IMG/VR virus record: IMGVR_UViG_3300022188_000229
Coordinates: 28,896-92,895 of that record
Source: a virus
Reading direction: 5' to 3' (one strand)
Length of the DNA: 64,000 nucleotides
Position numbers and translations under genes: made by a program. A model generated the notes under the pieces. That model was not told the DNA's origin and searched no databases. It worked only from the letters and a program-made list of their open reading frames with translations. Numbering within the stretch: the first letter of the stretch is position 1; the number at the start of each line of letters is the position of its first letter. Of the stretch, positions 16,170 to 25,089 are shown one piece after another.

Positions 16170-18314
16170 ATGGTCCACGATCTAGAAAAACTAAGAAAAC
16201 TGACAGAAACTTTAACAAGTAATGGTTATTTAACTGATCAAGCCGCTTCCTGGGAATATGCGTTTGACTCAGTAAAAGCTTTTGTTTGTATAACTAATAC
16301 TGCTTTTAAATTGAAGTATGTAAATAAACCTCTCCGTAATATATTAAAAATCCAATCAGAAGAATTTATAAACCAAGAACTGTATAGTATTTTAGGTGAT
16401 AAAGACCTACAAAGAGAGCTAGACAGTAAGCAGGGAGTAATAGCCTTAGAAGGAGGCTCAATAACTTATCAAGAGCTTTTTATAAAGTCTTTTAATGGGT
16501 GGTATGAGTCCCATAGAAACAATATAGTGACTAGTAAAGGTGAACTCATAGGATATATTTATATTTTTACTGATGTTACACAAAAACGATTAGCTCTTGA
16601 GGCTTTAAAGAAGAGTGAGAAAAACTATAGACTTCTATTTGAGTCTATGCTGGATGGTTTTGCTCTCCATAAGATGTTATTTAATGAAGAAGGTGAGCCT
16701 TATGATTATGAATTCATAAATGTAAACCCGGCTTTTGAAAAGATAACCGGCTTAACTGCAAAACAATTAGTAAGCTATACAGCCTTAGATGTTTTACCTA
16801 AACTTGAGCAGCATTGGTTTGATGTTTATATTAAGGTGGTTCAGACAGGGAAATCCTATAGATTTAGTAACTACTCTCCTGAACTATGTAAGTATTATGA
16901 TGTAGTAGTATTTAGACCCATGCCTGGTTATTTTGCCTGTATTATATCCGATATAACTGATAGGACTTTAGCCGAAGAAAACCTTCAAATTTCTGAGAAA
17001 CGTTTCCGTGAAATTATTGAGAAGGTAGAAGGTATAGCAATAAGAGGGTATGATGAGCACTTTAATGTGATTTTTTGGAACAAAGCTTGTGAAACTCTTT
17101 ATGGTTATACTAGGCAGGAAGCTGAAGGAGAGAATATAGAAGACCTCACTTTTTTAAAAGGATTAAAGGTACCAGTTGAAGAGTTTCTTGAAGATTGGTT
17201 TGATGATACTACCCCTCCCCCAGCACAAGAATTAATCCTTAAGGATAAATTTGGAACAGATGTTCATGTGTTTTCTTCCAGCGTACTACATCAAACTGCT
17301 ATTGGTAAGGAGATGTTTTGTATTGATGTTGATTTGAATCCTATTAAAGATGCACAGAAGGCTTTACATGATACTAATATATTATTAAATGGCATATTAA
17401 ATGCTATTCCTGATGCAATAGTTGTTCAAGATGCTGATCATAATGTAGTTAAGTGTAATAAAGCCGGCAAAAACTTCTTTAATGTAACCTCTAAGCAGGT
17501 AGAAGGAGTAAAATGCTTTCATTTACTAGGTCGTGATGATAACTGTGATGAGTGCCAGACAAAGATAGCAAGAGCAACTAAGAAACCAGCTAAATTGGAA
17601 CGTTTTATAGAGGAGCTACAAAGTTGGTTTGATTGCAGATCTTATCCTCTTTTGGATGAAGAGGGTAATGTTACTAAAATAATAGAGCATCTAAGAGACA
17701 TTTCTGACTGGAAAAAAGAACAAGAGATGTATAAGGATGCGCATTTAAAGGTAGAACAATCTCTTAGAAGATTGAGGTTTATAGTGCAGGCGGTAGATGG
17801 ATTTTTATGGGAAAAAACCTTTAATATAGACTCTAAAGATTGGGAACATACTTATATTGATCCTTCGTTCTGCCGTGAATTTTACGGACTAGGAGGCAAC
17901 GATGAAGAAATATGTGAGCAAGCGTACGGGAAGTCAACAGAACAGTTACTACAGCTTTGTGATGATCCAGACCCTATCAATTCTTTTGCAGTTGTATGTG
18001 CTGCCACTGACAATCATTGTATTGAGCAAGGAACATCTTGTGAATACTTTGAGATGGGGTATTTAAATAATATATGGACTATATTAAAAGTAAGAAAAAC
18101 TCCTTTATATGATGACGACAATAAATGTATAGCTATCCTAGGTTTTGCTAGAGATTGTTCATGTGATTCACACTCTGTGAGAGAACTTATAGAGAATGGT
18201 ATAGATTCAGAAAGAATTGAAAAACTTAAGACAGATAGTAATAGAATTAAATTATATTGGGTAGTAAAAAGAAAGAATGAGATAAAAGATTTAACTCATT
18301 TAGACTTTCCTTAG
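16170..18314 (+). CDS. Multi-PAS-domain sensory protein without a kinase domain
   Basis: 714 residues made of about five PAS-type segments (roughly 25-135, 148-270, 285-395, 405-515 and 530-660), joined by short coiled linkers such as 'ITDRTLAEENL' and 'LRDISDWKKEQEM'. The fourth contains 'CFHLLGRDDNCDEC', the CxxC-insert PAS_4 type common in Desulfobacterota sensors. No HisKA, HATPase, GGDEF or EAL domain follows. It may interact with host signalling proteins. It lies 2 kb upstream of a CheY-like gene, and a PAS-DHp gene is on the other strand at 47448. Confidence 0.75.
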   Translation: MVHDLEKLRKLTETLTSNGYLTDQAASWEYAFDSVKAFVCITNTAFKLKYVNKPLRNILKIQSEEFINQELYSILGDKDLQRELDSKQGVIALEGGSITYQELFIKSFNGWYESHRNNIVTSKGELIGYIYIFTDVTQKRLALEALKKSEKNYRLLFESMLDGFALHKMLFNEEGEPYDYEFINVNPAFEKITGLTAKQLVSYTALDVLPKLEQHWFDVYIKVVQTGKSYRFSNYSPELCKYYDVVVFRPMPGYFACIISDITDRTLAEENLQISEKRFREIIEKVEGIAIRGYDEHFNVIFWNKACETLYGYTRQEAEGENIEDLTFLKGLKVPVEEFLEDWFDDTTPPPAQELILKDKFGTDVHVFSSSVLHQTAIGKEMFCIDVDLNPIKDAQKALHDTNILLNGILNAIPDAIVVQDADHNVVKCNKAGKNFFNVTSKQVEGVKCFHLLGRDDNCDECQTKIARATKKPAKLERFIEELQSWFDCRSYPLLDEEGNVTKIIEHLRDISDWKKEQEMYKDAHLKVEQSLRRLRFIVQAVDGFLWEKTFNIDSKDWEHTYIDPSFCREFYGLGGNDEEICEQAYGKSTEQLLQLCDDPDPINSFAVVCAATDNHCIEQGTSCEYFEMGYLNNIWTILKVRKTPLYDDDNKCIAILGFARDCSCDSHSVRELIENGIDSERIEKLKTDSNRIKLYWVVKRKNEIKDLTHLDFP

Positions 18315-18332
18315 TCAATGAGTTAATTTTTA
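18291..18332 (+). terminator. Rho-independent terminator at the end of the multi-PAS gene
   Basis: A 10-bp stem (TTAACTCATT with AATGAGTTAA) is topped by a 4-bp GACT/AGTC stem and followed by a T-rich tract. The left arm lies in the last codons of the gene. Confidence 0.8.
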
Positions 18333-18339
18333 ATAAGGA

Positions 18340-18353
18340 ATTATGGGGCTCCC
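18340..18353. repeat. Left copy of a 14-bp inverted repeat flanking hsp20
   Basis: The 14 bases 18340-18353 (core GGGGCTCCC) occur as an exact reverse complement at 18883-18896, on the other side of the hsp20 gene. Confidence 0.8.
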
Positions 18354-18373
18354 GTAAAAAGGAGAAAGAAACT

Positions 18374-18874
18374 ATGAAAAGAAATATGAAAGATTTAGTT
18401 AAGAGACGCAGCTCCCTAGGGAGTGTGTTTGCTGCTAATCGTTTCGACGATCTTTTTAGTGAGGTATATGCACTAATGGATCATGCTTGGAACGATTGGG
18501 ATCTAAGCGCTAGTGCATTTCACGCCCTCCAACCTAAAGCAAACTTTCCAAAAATTAACGTGGCAGAAACTAGTTCTGCGTATGAAGTGGAAATTGCAAT
18601 TTCAGGGTTCGATAAGGACAACCTGGAGCTGGAATTTAGGGACTCGTGTTTGTTTATTAAGGCTGATAAAGCTAATGAGCAAGAAGATGAAGATAAGAAG
18701 TGGCTAAGGAAGGAAATTTCTAGCAGATCGTTTAGACGAGCTCTGCAGTTTCCATTAAAGGTTGATAGTTCTTCAATCAGTAGCACATATGATGCAGCTA
18801 AAGGCATCGTTACTTGTGTACTGCCTAAGCAATTAAAAAAAGAACCAAACGTAGTAAAAATAAAAATAAAATAA
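18374..18874 (+). CDS. Small heat-shock protein (Hsp20 / alpha-crystallin family)
   Basis: ATP-independent holdase chaperone, 166 aa. The alpha-crystallin domain runs from about residue 55 ('NFPKINVAETSSAYEVEIAI') to the end. It contains the buried-strand segment 'GFDKDNLELEFRDSCLFIKA' and ends in 'KEPNVVKIKIK' with the short hydrophobic C-terminal extension. The ATG follows AAGGAG. The gene stands alone behind a terminator and is bracketed by a 14-bp inverted repeat, which suggests a self-contained cassette. Confidence 0.88.
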   Translation: MKRNMKDLVKRRSSLGSVFAANRFDDLFSEVYALMDHAWNDWDLSASAFHALQPKANFPKINVAETSSAYEVEIAISGFDKDNLELEFRDSCLFIKADKANEQEDEDKKWLRKEISSRSFRRALQFPLKVDSSSISSTYDAAKGIVTCVLPKQLKKEPNVVKIKIK

Positions 18875-18882
18875 AATAAATT

Positions 18883-18896
18883 GGGAGCCCCATAAT
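18883..18896. repeat. Right copy of the 14-bp inverted repeat flanking hsp20
   Basis: Exact reverse complement of 18340-18353. This copy also lies within a small hairpin (TTGGGA ... TCCCAA, 9-base loop) that could act on transcript stability. Confidence 0.8.
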
Positions 18897-18917
18897 CCCA
18901 ACACTAAAGGAGAAAGC

Positions 18918-19145
18918 ATGGCAAGAAATTTTTATGATTGTGCCAAAAATGGCGGTAAGGTGATTAATAAAAAAACAAAGGATGGTAGGATGATTAAAGT
19001 TTGTTATGATAGAGAAGGTAACTCTCATATTAAGCAAAACAATAGGAAGAAAAGAAAGAAAAATAACGCAGTTAGACATAAGGTTAAAGCTTCTGTATCT
19101 AGTTTACAGACATTGGCAGACCATTTTAATAGTAAGAGGCATTAA
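18918..19145 (+). CDS. Small basic hypothetical protein
   Basis: 75 residues, strongly basic in the centre (a run of Lys/Arg/Asn around residues 40-55), soluble. A strong AAGGAG precedes the ATG. Nucleic-acid binding is likely from its charge, but no family is recognised. Confidence 0.55.
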   Translation: MARNFYDCAKNGGKVINKKTKDGRMIKVCYDREGNSHIKQNNRKKRKKNNAVRHKVKASVSSLQTLADHFNSKRH

Positions 19146-19162
19146 TAAAAGGAACAAGACAT

Positions 19163-19636
19163 ATGATTAGATTTGAAGACGGTGATGATAGTTTGGTAGA
19201 GGTATTTTTGGAAGTAATGGAGGATAGATTCCCACATTTTCAGTTCCTTAAATTTAAATTAGTATATGATTTGAAGAAGAGGACCAAGAATGGGCAGATT
19301 ACTTTGGCTAGTATTGAGTTAGCCTCACCAAAAATTAAATACTTTTCACAGGATGAAAAAGCGGCAGAAGGGTATGATTATATTCTATTTGTAGATAAAA
19401 AAGCGTGGGATTTAGCCGGTGATAAAGATAAGAGAAGATTAATCTCTCATGAGATGCGACATGTTTTTGTTGATGAAAAAGATAAAGCAAAACTAGTAGG
19501 GCATGAGATAGAAGATTTCTATCAGGAGATAGAATTAAATAAAGACGATCCAGAATGGGGCCGTAAACTTGTCAGACTAATGACTGATGTTTATGATCAG
19601 GAAAAGGAAATGTCTAAACCAAATAAAGGATATTAA
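19163..19636 (+). CDS. Putative phage metallopeptidase
   Basis: Zincin-type HExxH motif at H96-E97-H100 ('LISHEMRHVF'), with a later Glu-rich helix that could supply the third ligand. The 157-aa protein has the size and layout of the 'putative phage metallopeptidase' family. It has no signal peptide and presumably acts in the cytoplasm; its substrate is unknown. It sits among the stress and signalling genes. Confidence 0.65.
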   Translation: MIRFEDGDDSLVEVFLEVMEDRFPHFQFLKFKLVYDLKKRTKNGQITLASIELASPKIKYFSQDEKAAEGYDYILFVDKKAWDLAGDKDKRRLISHEMRHVFVDEKDKAKLVGHEIEDFYQEIELNKDDPEWGRKLVRLMTDVYDQEKEMSKPNKGY

Positions 19637-19648
19637 GGAGTAAGACCT

Positions 19649-19897
19649 ATGGAAGATAAGAAAGAATTAACCCCTGAAGAGTGGGAAGTTGAAGTAAAAG
19701 CTAGACTTAATGAGTTTATAGATAATTTCCTTAGTGTATCTAAGGAATGTAATATGGCAACCAAGTATTTTCATCCTGAACAGGAGGTTTTTGAAACTCA
19801 TATTGAGTATGACAAGTCAAAAACTAACGGGGCAGAGCTTAGGGTAGTTTTTAATTTTGTTGAAGATTTTGATCTATCTTCAATGAGTTTTACCTAA
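19649..19897 (+). CDS. Small acidic hypothetical protein
   Basis: 82 residues, acidic, no cysteine pairs and no membrane segment. A good ribosome site (AAGGAG) precedes the ATG. It lies between the metallopeptidase and methyltransferase genes in the same orientation. I do not recognise it. Confidence 0.5.
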   Translation: MEDKKELTPEEWEVEVKARLNEFIDNFLSVSKECNMATKYFHPEQEVFETHIEYDKSKTNGAELRVVFNFVEDFDLSSMSFT

Positions 19898-19929
19898 TTA
19901 TTTAACCTCGTATATAGTAGGAGTAGCAT

Positions 19930-20484
19930 ATGAAAAAGGGAACCATTTATTTTAGAGATGGGGATTTAATTGCGAAAAGTGGCGAGACACGGGTGTATAC
20001 AATGAATGATGAACTCTTCATGGAGTCACAAAGAGGTAATTTAATATCAGCAGAGCAAGATCTTAGTGATTATATTTGGCAAATAAATAATAAGCCCTTT
20101 GGTAATTGTTTAGTTGTAGGTTTAGGACTAGGAGTTGCTGCTAGATATATTCTCTCTTTAAATAGAGTGAATAAAGTAACTGTTGTAGAAGAAGATAGGA
20201 GTGTTATTAGAGCACAAGTAGATGCAGTTCCTATTAGTGATGATAGACTAACTATAATAAACAAAGAGTTCTTGTCTTTTCTTTATAGAACTAGAGAGAA
20301 GTTTGATTTTATCTTTATTGATTGTTATAATAAAATTGATGAAGACACCTTCCCAATAGTTGCCGATATTGCTGCAGCCAGTAAATCAGCCCTAGCGAAG
20401 GATGGAATTCTTATAGGATGGTTAGATAATAGTACCCCTGAGATATTTATTGATGCATTTTATGGGTTATTTACACTTCATTAG
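19930..20484 (+). CDS. SAM-dependent methyltransferase-fold protein (spermidine-synthase-like)
   Basis: Rossmann-fold motif I 'CLVVGLGLGVAARYIL', an acidic residue after strand 2 ('VTVVEEDRSVI') and 'FDFIFIDCYN' as the motif-IV-like segment. This pattern is that of spermidine-synthase-like methyltransferases. At 184 aa it is small and has no target-recognition domain. The substrate cannot be told; protein or small-molecule modification is more likely than DNA modification. Confidence 0.65.
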   Translation: MKKGTIYFRDGDLIAKSGETRVYTMNDELFMESQRGNLISAEQDLSDYIWQINNKPFGNCLVVGLGLGVAARYILSLNRVNKVTVVEEDRSVIRAQVDAVPISDDRLTIINKEFLSFLYRTREKFDFIFIDCYNKIDEDTFPIVADIAAASKSALAKDGILIGWLDNSTPEIFIDAFYGLFTLH

Positions 20485-20496
20485 GAGGTCCCCAAC

Positions 20497-20880
20497 ATGG
20501 ACACTTATGATATATTAATTGTAGACGATGATCCAGAAGTCGCTGCACTTTATGAGGCTTTTATGGAATTAATGCCTTATTCTTTTAAAGTGGTTACTTC
20601 AGGAGAGGATGCATTAGAGTTACTTAAAAGTATTAAATTTACTGTGTTTATATTAGATATAGATTTAGGGTACAACGTCATGACAGGGGTTGACCTCAGC
20701 ATTAAGATTAAAGACATGCAACAAGATGCTAAAGTGTATGCATTAACTGGCCACGCTGTAATCTTTGATGGGTTTGATCCATCAATAGCGGGCTTTGATG
20801 AAGTTTTTAGTAAACCATTAGGCTATAAAAGTTTAATCATTTTACTAAAAGATATACTAGGCGATAGAATTAATAAATAG
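20497..20880 (+). CDS. Single-domain response regulator (CheY-like receiver)
   Basis: A complete receiver domain of 127 aa: acidic pocket at D10 and D11, phospho-acceptor D54 in 'FILDIDLG', Thr84 in 'ALTGHA' and Lys106 in 'SKPLG'. There is no output domain, so it would work by binding a partner or draining phosphate from host kinases. The multi-PAS gene upstream and the PAS-DHp gene at 47448 make a phage-encoded phosphorelay conceivable. Confidence 0.85.
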   Translation: MDTYDILIVDDDPEVAALYEAFMELMPYSFKVVTSGEDALELLKSIKFTVFILDIDLGYNVMTGVDLSIKIKDMQQDAKVYALTGHAVIFDGFDPSIAGFDEVFSKPLGYKSLIILLKDILGDRINK

Positions 20881-21018
20881 TTTTATTGGGAGTTGATTCA
20901 TATTAAGGTGTAGGTGTGCCACCACTCACTGAACCGGTATTAAATTAATTCCCTATCCCCGTAACCATTAGGTTATGATAATCAAGTTTAACAAAAATTA
21001 AAAGGAGGAAATTTGACT

Positions 21019-22827
21019 ATGGCTCTATTTGGAGTTGAAAATGGAGTACGAATAGAAACCTCAGATGGTAGTGCTGATTTGCTATTTGGTGTAACTGACC
21101 CTTCTGTATCCGGTAAGGCAGCCCCCGAGGGCTCTCTATATCTACGATCTACTGGTGTGTCTTATAAGAAGACAGGCCCTGGTGATCATGATTGGGAGTT
21201 AGCCTCACAAGCTGAAGGCGCGGCTATTGGTTATATTTTTATAACTGAAGTCACTAATGCTGGTAATATAGGAACAGAATCCTATGTTGCTAACACCGTA
21301 CCTGCTGATACAGTTTTGACAGAATGCACTACAGATACAACAGATGTTACTATTGCGTTCCTTGCGGAACCCGCTGGTTTCTATAGCCCTACTCTTTCAA
21401 TTAGTGGAACCAACTGTACAAATTTAGCCCAGTACGGAGACGATAGGCGTCTTTTTAGTGGGTCTATTGACGTTACTTTGACGTGTGCAGCTGGTGAATA
21501 TCAAGACTTTATAGTTGAGAGTTCCACTGGTCAGAGTACTTCAGTTAGAATAAATCGAGCTGGCGCAGGCCCAGAGATTAATGCTATTGTATTTGGAGCA
21601 TATCCTGGAGTACAGACAGACCTAAAAAATAACGACCAGATTGGCGTAACTGTTACGGTTGCTAATGATGCTTCGTCCGTATGGATAGAAGCTGATAAAG
21701 CATCTAAAACATTAGTCAATTTGACATTAGGCGCAGTAGATGGTGCAGGTGCTGGTTACAGAAATGCAACTGGTACAATAACTATTTCTACTATAGCCTC
21801 AAATTCACCAGTGGATGCCCAGGCAGAAAATGCTTTGGGAACTAGAGGAAGTGTATTCACTTCTGCTAACCTGAGTATTGATCAGGTTTATCCTACCATC
21901 ACATTTAACTCTATAACGTACCCAGCAACACAGGGTGCACTTAAAAATAGTGAGACTGCTGATGTAAATGTTTCTGTGACCAATTGGACACCTGGAACTG
22001 ATGATATTACTTATAGCAATCCACTAAGTCAACTTTCTATTCCGAGTACTACTACTTACGCTCAAACAAAAGTTGTTACTAGAATTGCTGGAGATTACAA
22101 CGTAACTTCCAACAACTATAGTATCTCTGCTACTAAGGTAAATAATGCTGCAACTAGTTCTTCTAGTTGGAATGTTAAAATTGCCAATGTCTTAGCACAA
22201 CTGACTGTTGTTGAGCCAGCAGCTAGACTTAGGACAGGAAGTACTGGATTTTCTAACGTTGGTCTTACCAACGCTGCTTCTACAGCAGAACACACAATTA
22301 CTCTTGTATCTAACCAGACATTGTCTGCGGTACCAACACTTGCTAACCCAGGTGCTGGCACAGGTACTTGGAAGAATGGTTCTTTTAGTAATATAAGTGC
22401 CATGAAATCATTTACTAATGTGATGCAGGTACCTGATAGTAGTACACGTGGTACACATTCTTGGGGAGCAATTAGTGGTACTAATCTCTCTGGTATGGTT
22501 ACTTCAGCTATTACAGGTAGCACTACTTATGTTATTGGTGGTTTCTTAGCTCGATACTACGAGATAATTCTTGGACAGAACTCAAGTTCTGGAGCAACTG
22601 AAGTCACTACCTATACTAAATTTACACTAGACTGGCAGTATACGAATGGGGATGGGCAGATCAAATCCCTCAGTCGTGCTGCAGCAGTCAATACTGCGCC
22701 ACCTGTTACGAGTCAGTATACTATTGATGCTGTTGATGGTAATCCCACCAACTTTATCATTATAGATACCGCTGCGACTCAGGGACAGACGGTAAATAGC
22801 GCAATACGTGTAGAGGAGGCTGTGTAA
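21019..22827 (+). CDS. Large virion-type protein with Ig-like repeats
   Basis: 603 residues, rich in Ser, Thr, Ala, Gly and Asn, composed of repeated beta-sandwich-like segments (for example around 'VNVSVTNWTPGTDDITYSNP' and 'GDYNVTSNNYSISATKV'). The N terminus 'LFGVENGVRIETSDGSADLLFG' resembles phage tail-fibre or neck-protein starts. I use the ATG at 21019, ten bases after AAAGGAGG, not the TTG at 21013. A tail or decoration protein is likely but not proven. Confidence 0.6.
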   Translation: MALFGVENGVRIETSDGSADLLFGVTDPSVSGKAAPEGSLYLRSTGVSYKKTGPGDHDWELASQAEGAAIGYIFITEVTNAGNIGTESYVANTVPADTVLTECTTDTTDVTIAFLAEPAGFYSPTLSISGTNCTNLAQYGDDRRLFSGSIDVTLTCAAGEYQDFIVESSTGQSTSVRINRAGAGPEINAIVFGAYPGVQTDLKNNDQIGVTVTVANDASSVWIEADKASKTLVNLTLGAVDGAGAGYRNATGTITISTIASNSPVDAQAENALGTRGSVFTSANLSIDQVYPTITFNSITYPATQGALKNSETADVNVSVTNWTPGTDDITYSNPLSQLSIPSTTTYAQTKVVTRIAGDYNVTSNNYSISATKVNNAATSSSSWNVKIANVLAQLTVVEPAARLRTGSTGFSNVGLTNAASTAEHTITLVSNQTLSAVPTLANPGAGTGTWKNGSFSNISAMKSFTNVMQVPDSSTRGTHSWGAISGTNLSGMVTSAITGSTTYVIGGFLARYYEIILGQNSSSGATEVTTYTKFTLDWQYTNGDGQIKSLSRAAAVNTAPPVTSQYTIDAVDGNPTNFIIIDTAATQGQTVNSAIRVEEAV

Positions 22828-22828
22828 T

Positions 22829-23395
22829 ATGGCATCTATAGATGGTAACGCGTTTGAGACTGAGCGTAGGTTTATTCAGCTTAAATTTAATACGAACATG
22901 CCTGATTCCAGTACTTTGGGATACGATGGCAACCCAAATTCAGTAACCAATGGAGCTAATGGTGGTGAGACTTTAATTTATAATGTCGCATTAGGTGCTA
23001 GTTTCTTGCAGAGTAGCGGGGCTCTTTGGTTTAAGAAGTCTCTTCCAAATACTTGGGTTGAACTTGGGGGAAGTACAACTGTTGCAAGTAATATTGTTTC
23101 TTATGTTATTCCAGCTGGTAATACACAGCTGTTTTATACATTAGATTTAGCAAATAATCAGAACTTTGATTTTATAGTTGATACTGTACATGGGACAGAC
23201 AGAAGTTTAGCTAAGGTATCTGTACTTTGGTCTGACCCCTCAATGGAACAAAATGAGTATAGTTTTCTAGGACATAACATTCATATAGATATAGTAGCTT
23301 CGGAAAGTGGTGGAAATTGTTTACTCAATATCACAAATAATGAAGCAACTGATGTCACCGTTATTGTCAAAGTGGACGCATTCAATGCTTTATAG
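22829..23395 (+). CDS. Virion-type beta-rich protein
   Basis: 188 residues with many Ser, Thr and Asn and alternating hydrophobics, no cysteine pairs, starting one base after the preceding structural gene, so almost certainly co-translated with it. A terminator follows. Likely a companion structural protein of the 603-aa product. Confidence 0.5.
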   Translation: MASIDGNAFETERRFIQLKFNTNMPDSSTLGYDGNPNSVTNGANGGETLIYNVALGASFLQSSGALWFKKSLPNTWVELGGSTTVASNIVSYVIPAGNTQLFYTLDLANNQNFDFIVDTVHGTDRSLAKVSVLWSDPSMEQNEYSFLGHNIHIDIVASESGGNCLLNITNNEATDVTVIVKVDAFNAL

Positions 23396-23410
23396 CAAAT
23401 AATAAAACGT

Positions 23411-23438
23411 AAACCTACCTTTCGGGGTAGGTTTTACA
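23411..23438 (+). terminator. Rho-independent terminator
   Basis: Perfect 9-bp stem AAACCTACC / GGTAGGTTT with a 6-base loop, then TTTT-type residues, 15 bp after the stop codon of the structural gene. Confidence 0.8.
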
Positions 23439-23449
23439 TAAGGCACAAT

Positions 23450-24142
23450 ATGTATAGAAAAGTAAAATATGAGTACGTTAAAAATTCTTTCGAAAAGGAA
23501 GGGTATATACTTATTAGTAAGGAGTATATAAATAATTCTAGTAAACTTGAATATGTTTGTCCTCAAAATCATAACCATTCTATAGTTTGGCATGCTTGGG
23601 TGAATGGGAAGAGGTGCCCTTATTGTTCTCGAAAAGCTAAACCAACTTTAGAGCAAGTTAAAAAATCTTTTGCTTTAGAAAATTATACTCTATTGAGTAC
23701 TGAATATATCAACAATAGCACATCACTTGAGTATATTTGTTCTTATGGTCACAAACATAGTATAAGTTGGGGTCATTGGGAAAGTCATAAACGTCGCTGT
23801 CCAACATGCAGATACATTAATAATTCTGGGGCAGATAATTTTAATTGGAAAGGTGGGATATCATTTGAACCTTATTGTGAAGCATGGAAAGACAGAGAAT
23901 ACAAACAAGATATAAGAGATCGTGATGGTAATAGATGCTTAAATCCGTACTGTGATTCTCCTAATAGAAATGATTTAACTATTCATCATATTGATTATGA
24001 TAAGAAGAATTGTAGACCAAGTAATTTAATAACTGTATGTAGGTCATGTAATTCAAAAGCTAACACAGATAGAAAATGGCATAGATATTGGTACAACTCA
24101 ATTATTAATAGGAGGTATAATTATGGGTACAATAAAGATTAA
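23450..24142 (+). CDS. HNH homing endonuclease with repeated N-terminal zinc modules
   Basis: Two tandem copies of a ~55-residue module (EYxNNSxxLEYxCxxxHxHSIxW ... CPYC / CPTC) precede a NUMOD-like 'GADNFNWKGG' and an HNH nuclease domain ('CLNPYCDSPNRNDLTIHHID ... NLITVCRSCN'). The gene is free-standing, just behind a terminator and with no strong ribosome site, as expected for a mobile homing endonuclease dropped between phage genes. Its 3' end contains the ribosome site of the next gene. Confidence 0.85.
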   Translation: MYRKVKYEYVKNSFEKEGYILISKEYINNSSKLEYVCPQNHNHSIVWHAWVNGKRCPYCSRKAKPTLEQVKKSFALENYTLLSTEYINNSTSLEYICSYGHKHSISWGHWESHKRRCPTCRYINNSGADNFNWKGGISFEPYCEAWKDREYKQDIRDRDGNRCLNPYCDSPNRNDLTIHHIDYDKKNCRPSNLITVCRSCNSKANTDRKWHRYWYNSIINRRYNYGYNKD

Positions 24143-24296
24143 CACATTAAAAGGTTTGATAGCCAAAGCTAATAGGGTGATGGGTATTAAGAAAAAAAGA
24201 CCAAAGAAACATGTAGCTAAAAAACCTAACAAAAAGACTAAGGAGACTCCTATTGAATCAGATAAAGAGTCGCATATAATAGACATCACTATATAA
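24123..24296 (+). CDS. 57-aa lysine-rich hypothetical protein
   Basis: Overlaps the end of the HNH gene in another frame, with a strong AGGAGGT ribosome site at 24110. The centre is very basic ('KKKRPKKHVAKKPNKKTK') and the tail acidic. It is probably the gene that originally followed the structural genes before the HNH insertion. Confidence 0.5.
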   Translation: MGTIKINTLKGLIAKANRVMGIKKKRPKKHVAKKPNKKTKETPIESDKESHIIDITI

Positions 24297-24305
24297 AGGT
24301 GGTAC

Positions 24306-24884
24306 ATGAATCTAACTGACGTTCAAGATGAGGCAGCTAAATGTAATATGTGTGGACTAGCAAAGAACAGGCAAGTACCTGTATTTGCTAAAGGGAATCC
24401 TTACTCTAAGATATTAATTTGTGGTATGTGTCCTGGTCCTGATGAGAATCATCCTAAGAATGAGATGGGGTGGCCCTTTGTGGGTAGATCAGGGAAGCTT
24501 TTGGATCATATATTAGAGGATACTACTTTAACACAGCGTGATGTATACATAACTAATATAGTTAAATGTTTCTTGAAACCAGGACTTCGGTTAGATGAAA
24601 GATGTATAGATAGATGTTTACCTTATTTAATAGAACAGATAGGGGCTATTGAACCTAAGGTTGTTCTAGCTTTAGGAGCAGATGCCGGCAGAGCGTTGTT
24701 AAATAAACCAATGTCAACCTCACTGTCTTCTATGAGAGGTAAAAGATATAAGTTCACAGAAAGCATAAGTATTATAGTAACATATCATCCCTCGTATTTT
24801 TTACGGCAGGGTGGTAGAAAACACGACCATTATAATAGAATAATAGACGATATAGAATGGGTAAAGGAGATCATTAATAGATGA
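24306..24884 (+). CDS. Uracil-DNA glycosylase, family 4/5 type
   Basis: Removes uracil from DNA. Motif 1 is 'GMCPGPDENHP ... GWPFVGRSGKLLD' and motif 2 'TYHPSYFLRQG'. Cysteines C14, C17 ('CNMC') and two later ones would hold the [4Fe-4S] cluster of this family. It is full length at 192 aa. Together with dUTPase and dCMP deaminase this phage both limits and repairs dU. Confidence 0.9.
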   Translation: MNLTDVQDEAAKCNMCGLAKNRQVPVFAKGNPYSKILICGMCPGPDENHPKNEMGWPFVGRSGKLLDHILEDTTLTQRDVYITNIVKCFLKPGLRLDERCIDRCLPYLIEQIGAIEPKVVLALGADAGRALLNKPMSTSLSSMRGKRYKFTESISIIVTYHPSYFLRQGGRKHDHYNRIIDDIEWVKEIINR

Positions 24885-25089
24885 TTAAATTACTACATCC
24901 CAGTCATAATTGGACTGGACGCTAGCTATCTATATAACTAGCATATTTTCCCTTTAGCGATCACTTGTTTCTTAGAAACCGAAGTTTAAAGGGTTATCAT
25001 ACTCTTGATTAGGCTAGGTGGGGCGCAAAGCGGCCCCCTAGCCATAAGCTTTTTGATTTAAAATATAAATTAAAAGGAGAATTAATTTA
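24885..25089 (+). other. Structured intergenic region (three stacked hairpins)
   Basis: 205 bp without a gene. It contains a GCTAG/CTAGC hairpin near 24921-24943, a CCCTTTA/TAAAGGG stem enclosing GTTTC-TTA-GAAAC near 24950-24993, and a very stable hairpin at 25012-25043 (GGCTAGG/CCTAGCC plus GGGGC/GCCCC) followed by T-rich DNA. It may be a terminator plus a structured leader of the gene at 25090. Confidence 0.6.
25012..25054 (+). terminator. Strong hairpin, probable terminator
   Basis: 7-bp and 5-bp GC-rich helices with one unpaired base, then TAAGCTTTTTG. It would end transcripts from the uracil-DNA glycosylase unit. Confidence 0.65.

Noticed and set aside
21013-21018. TTG start for the large virion-type protein
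   Set aside because: Only four bases from AAAGGAGG; the ATG at 21019 has normal spacing.
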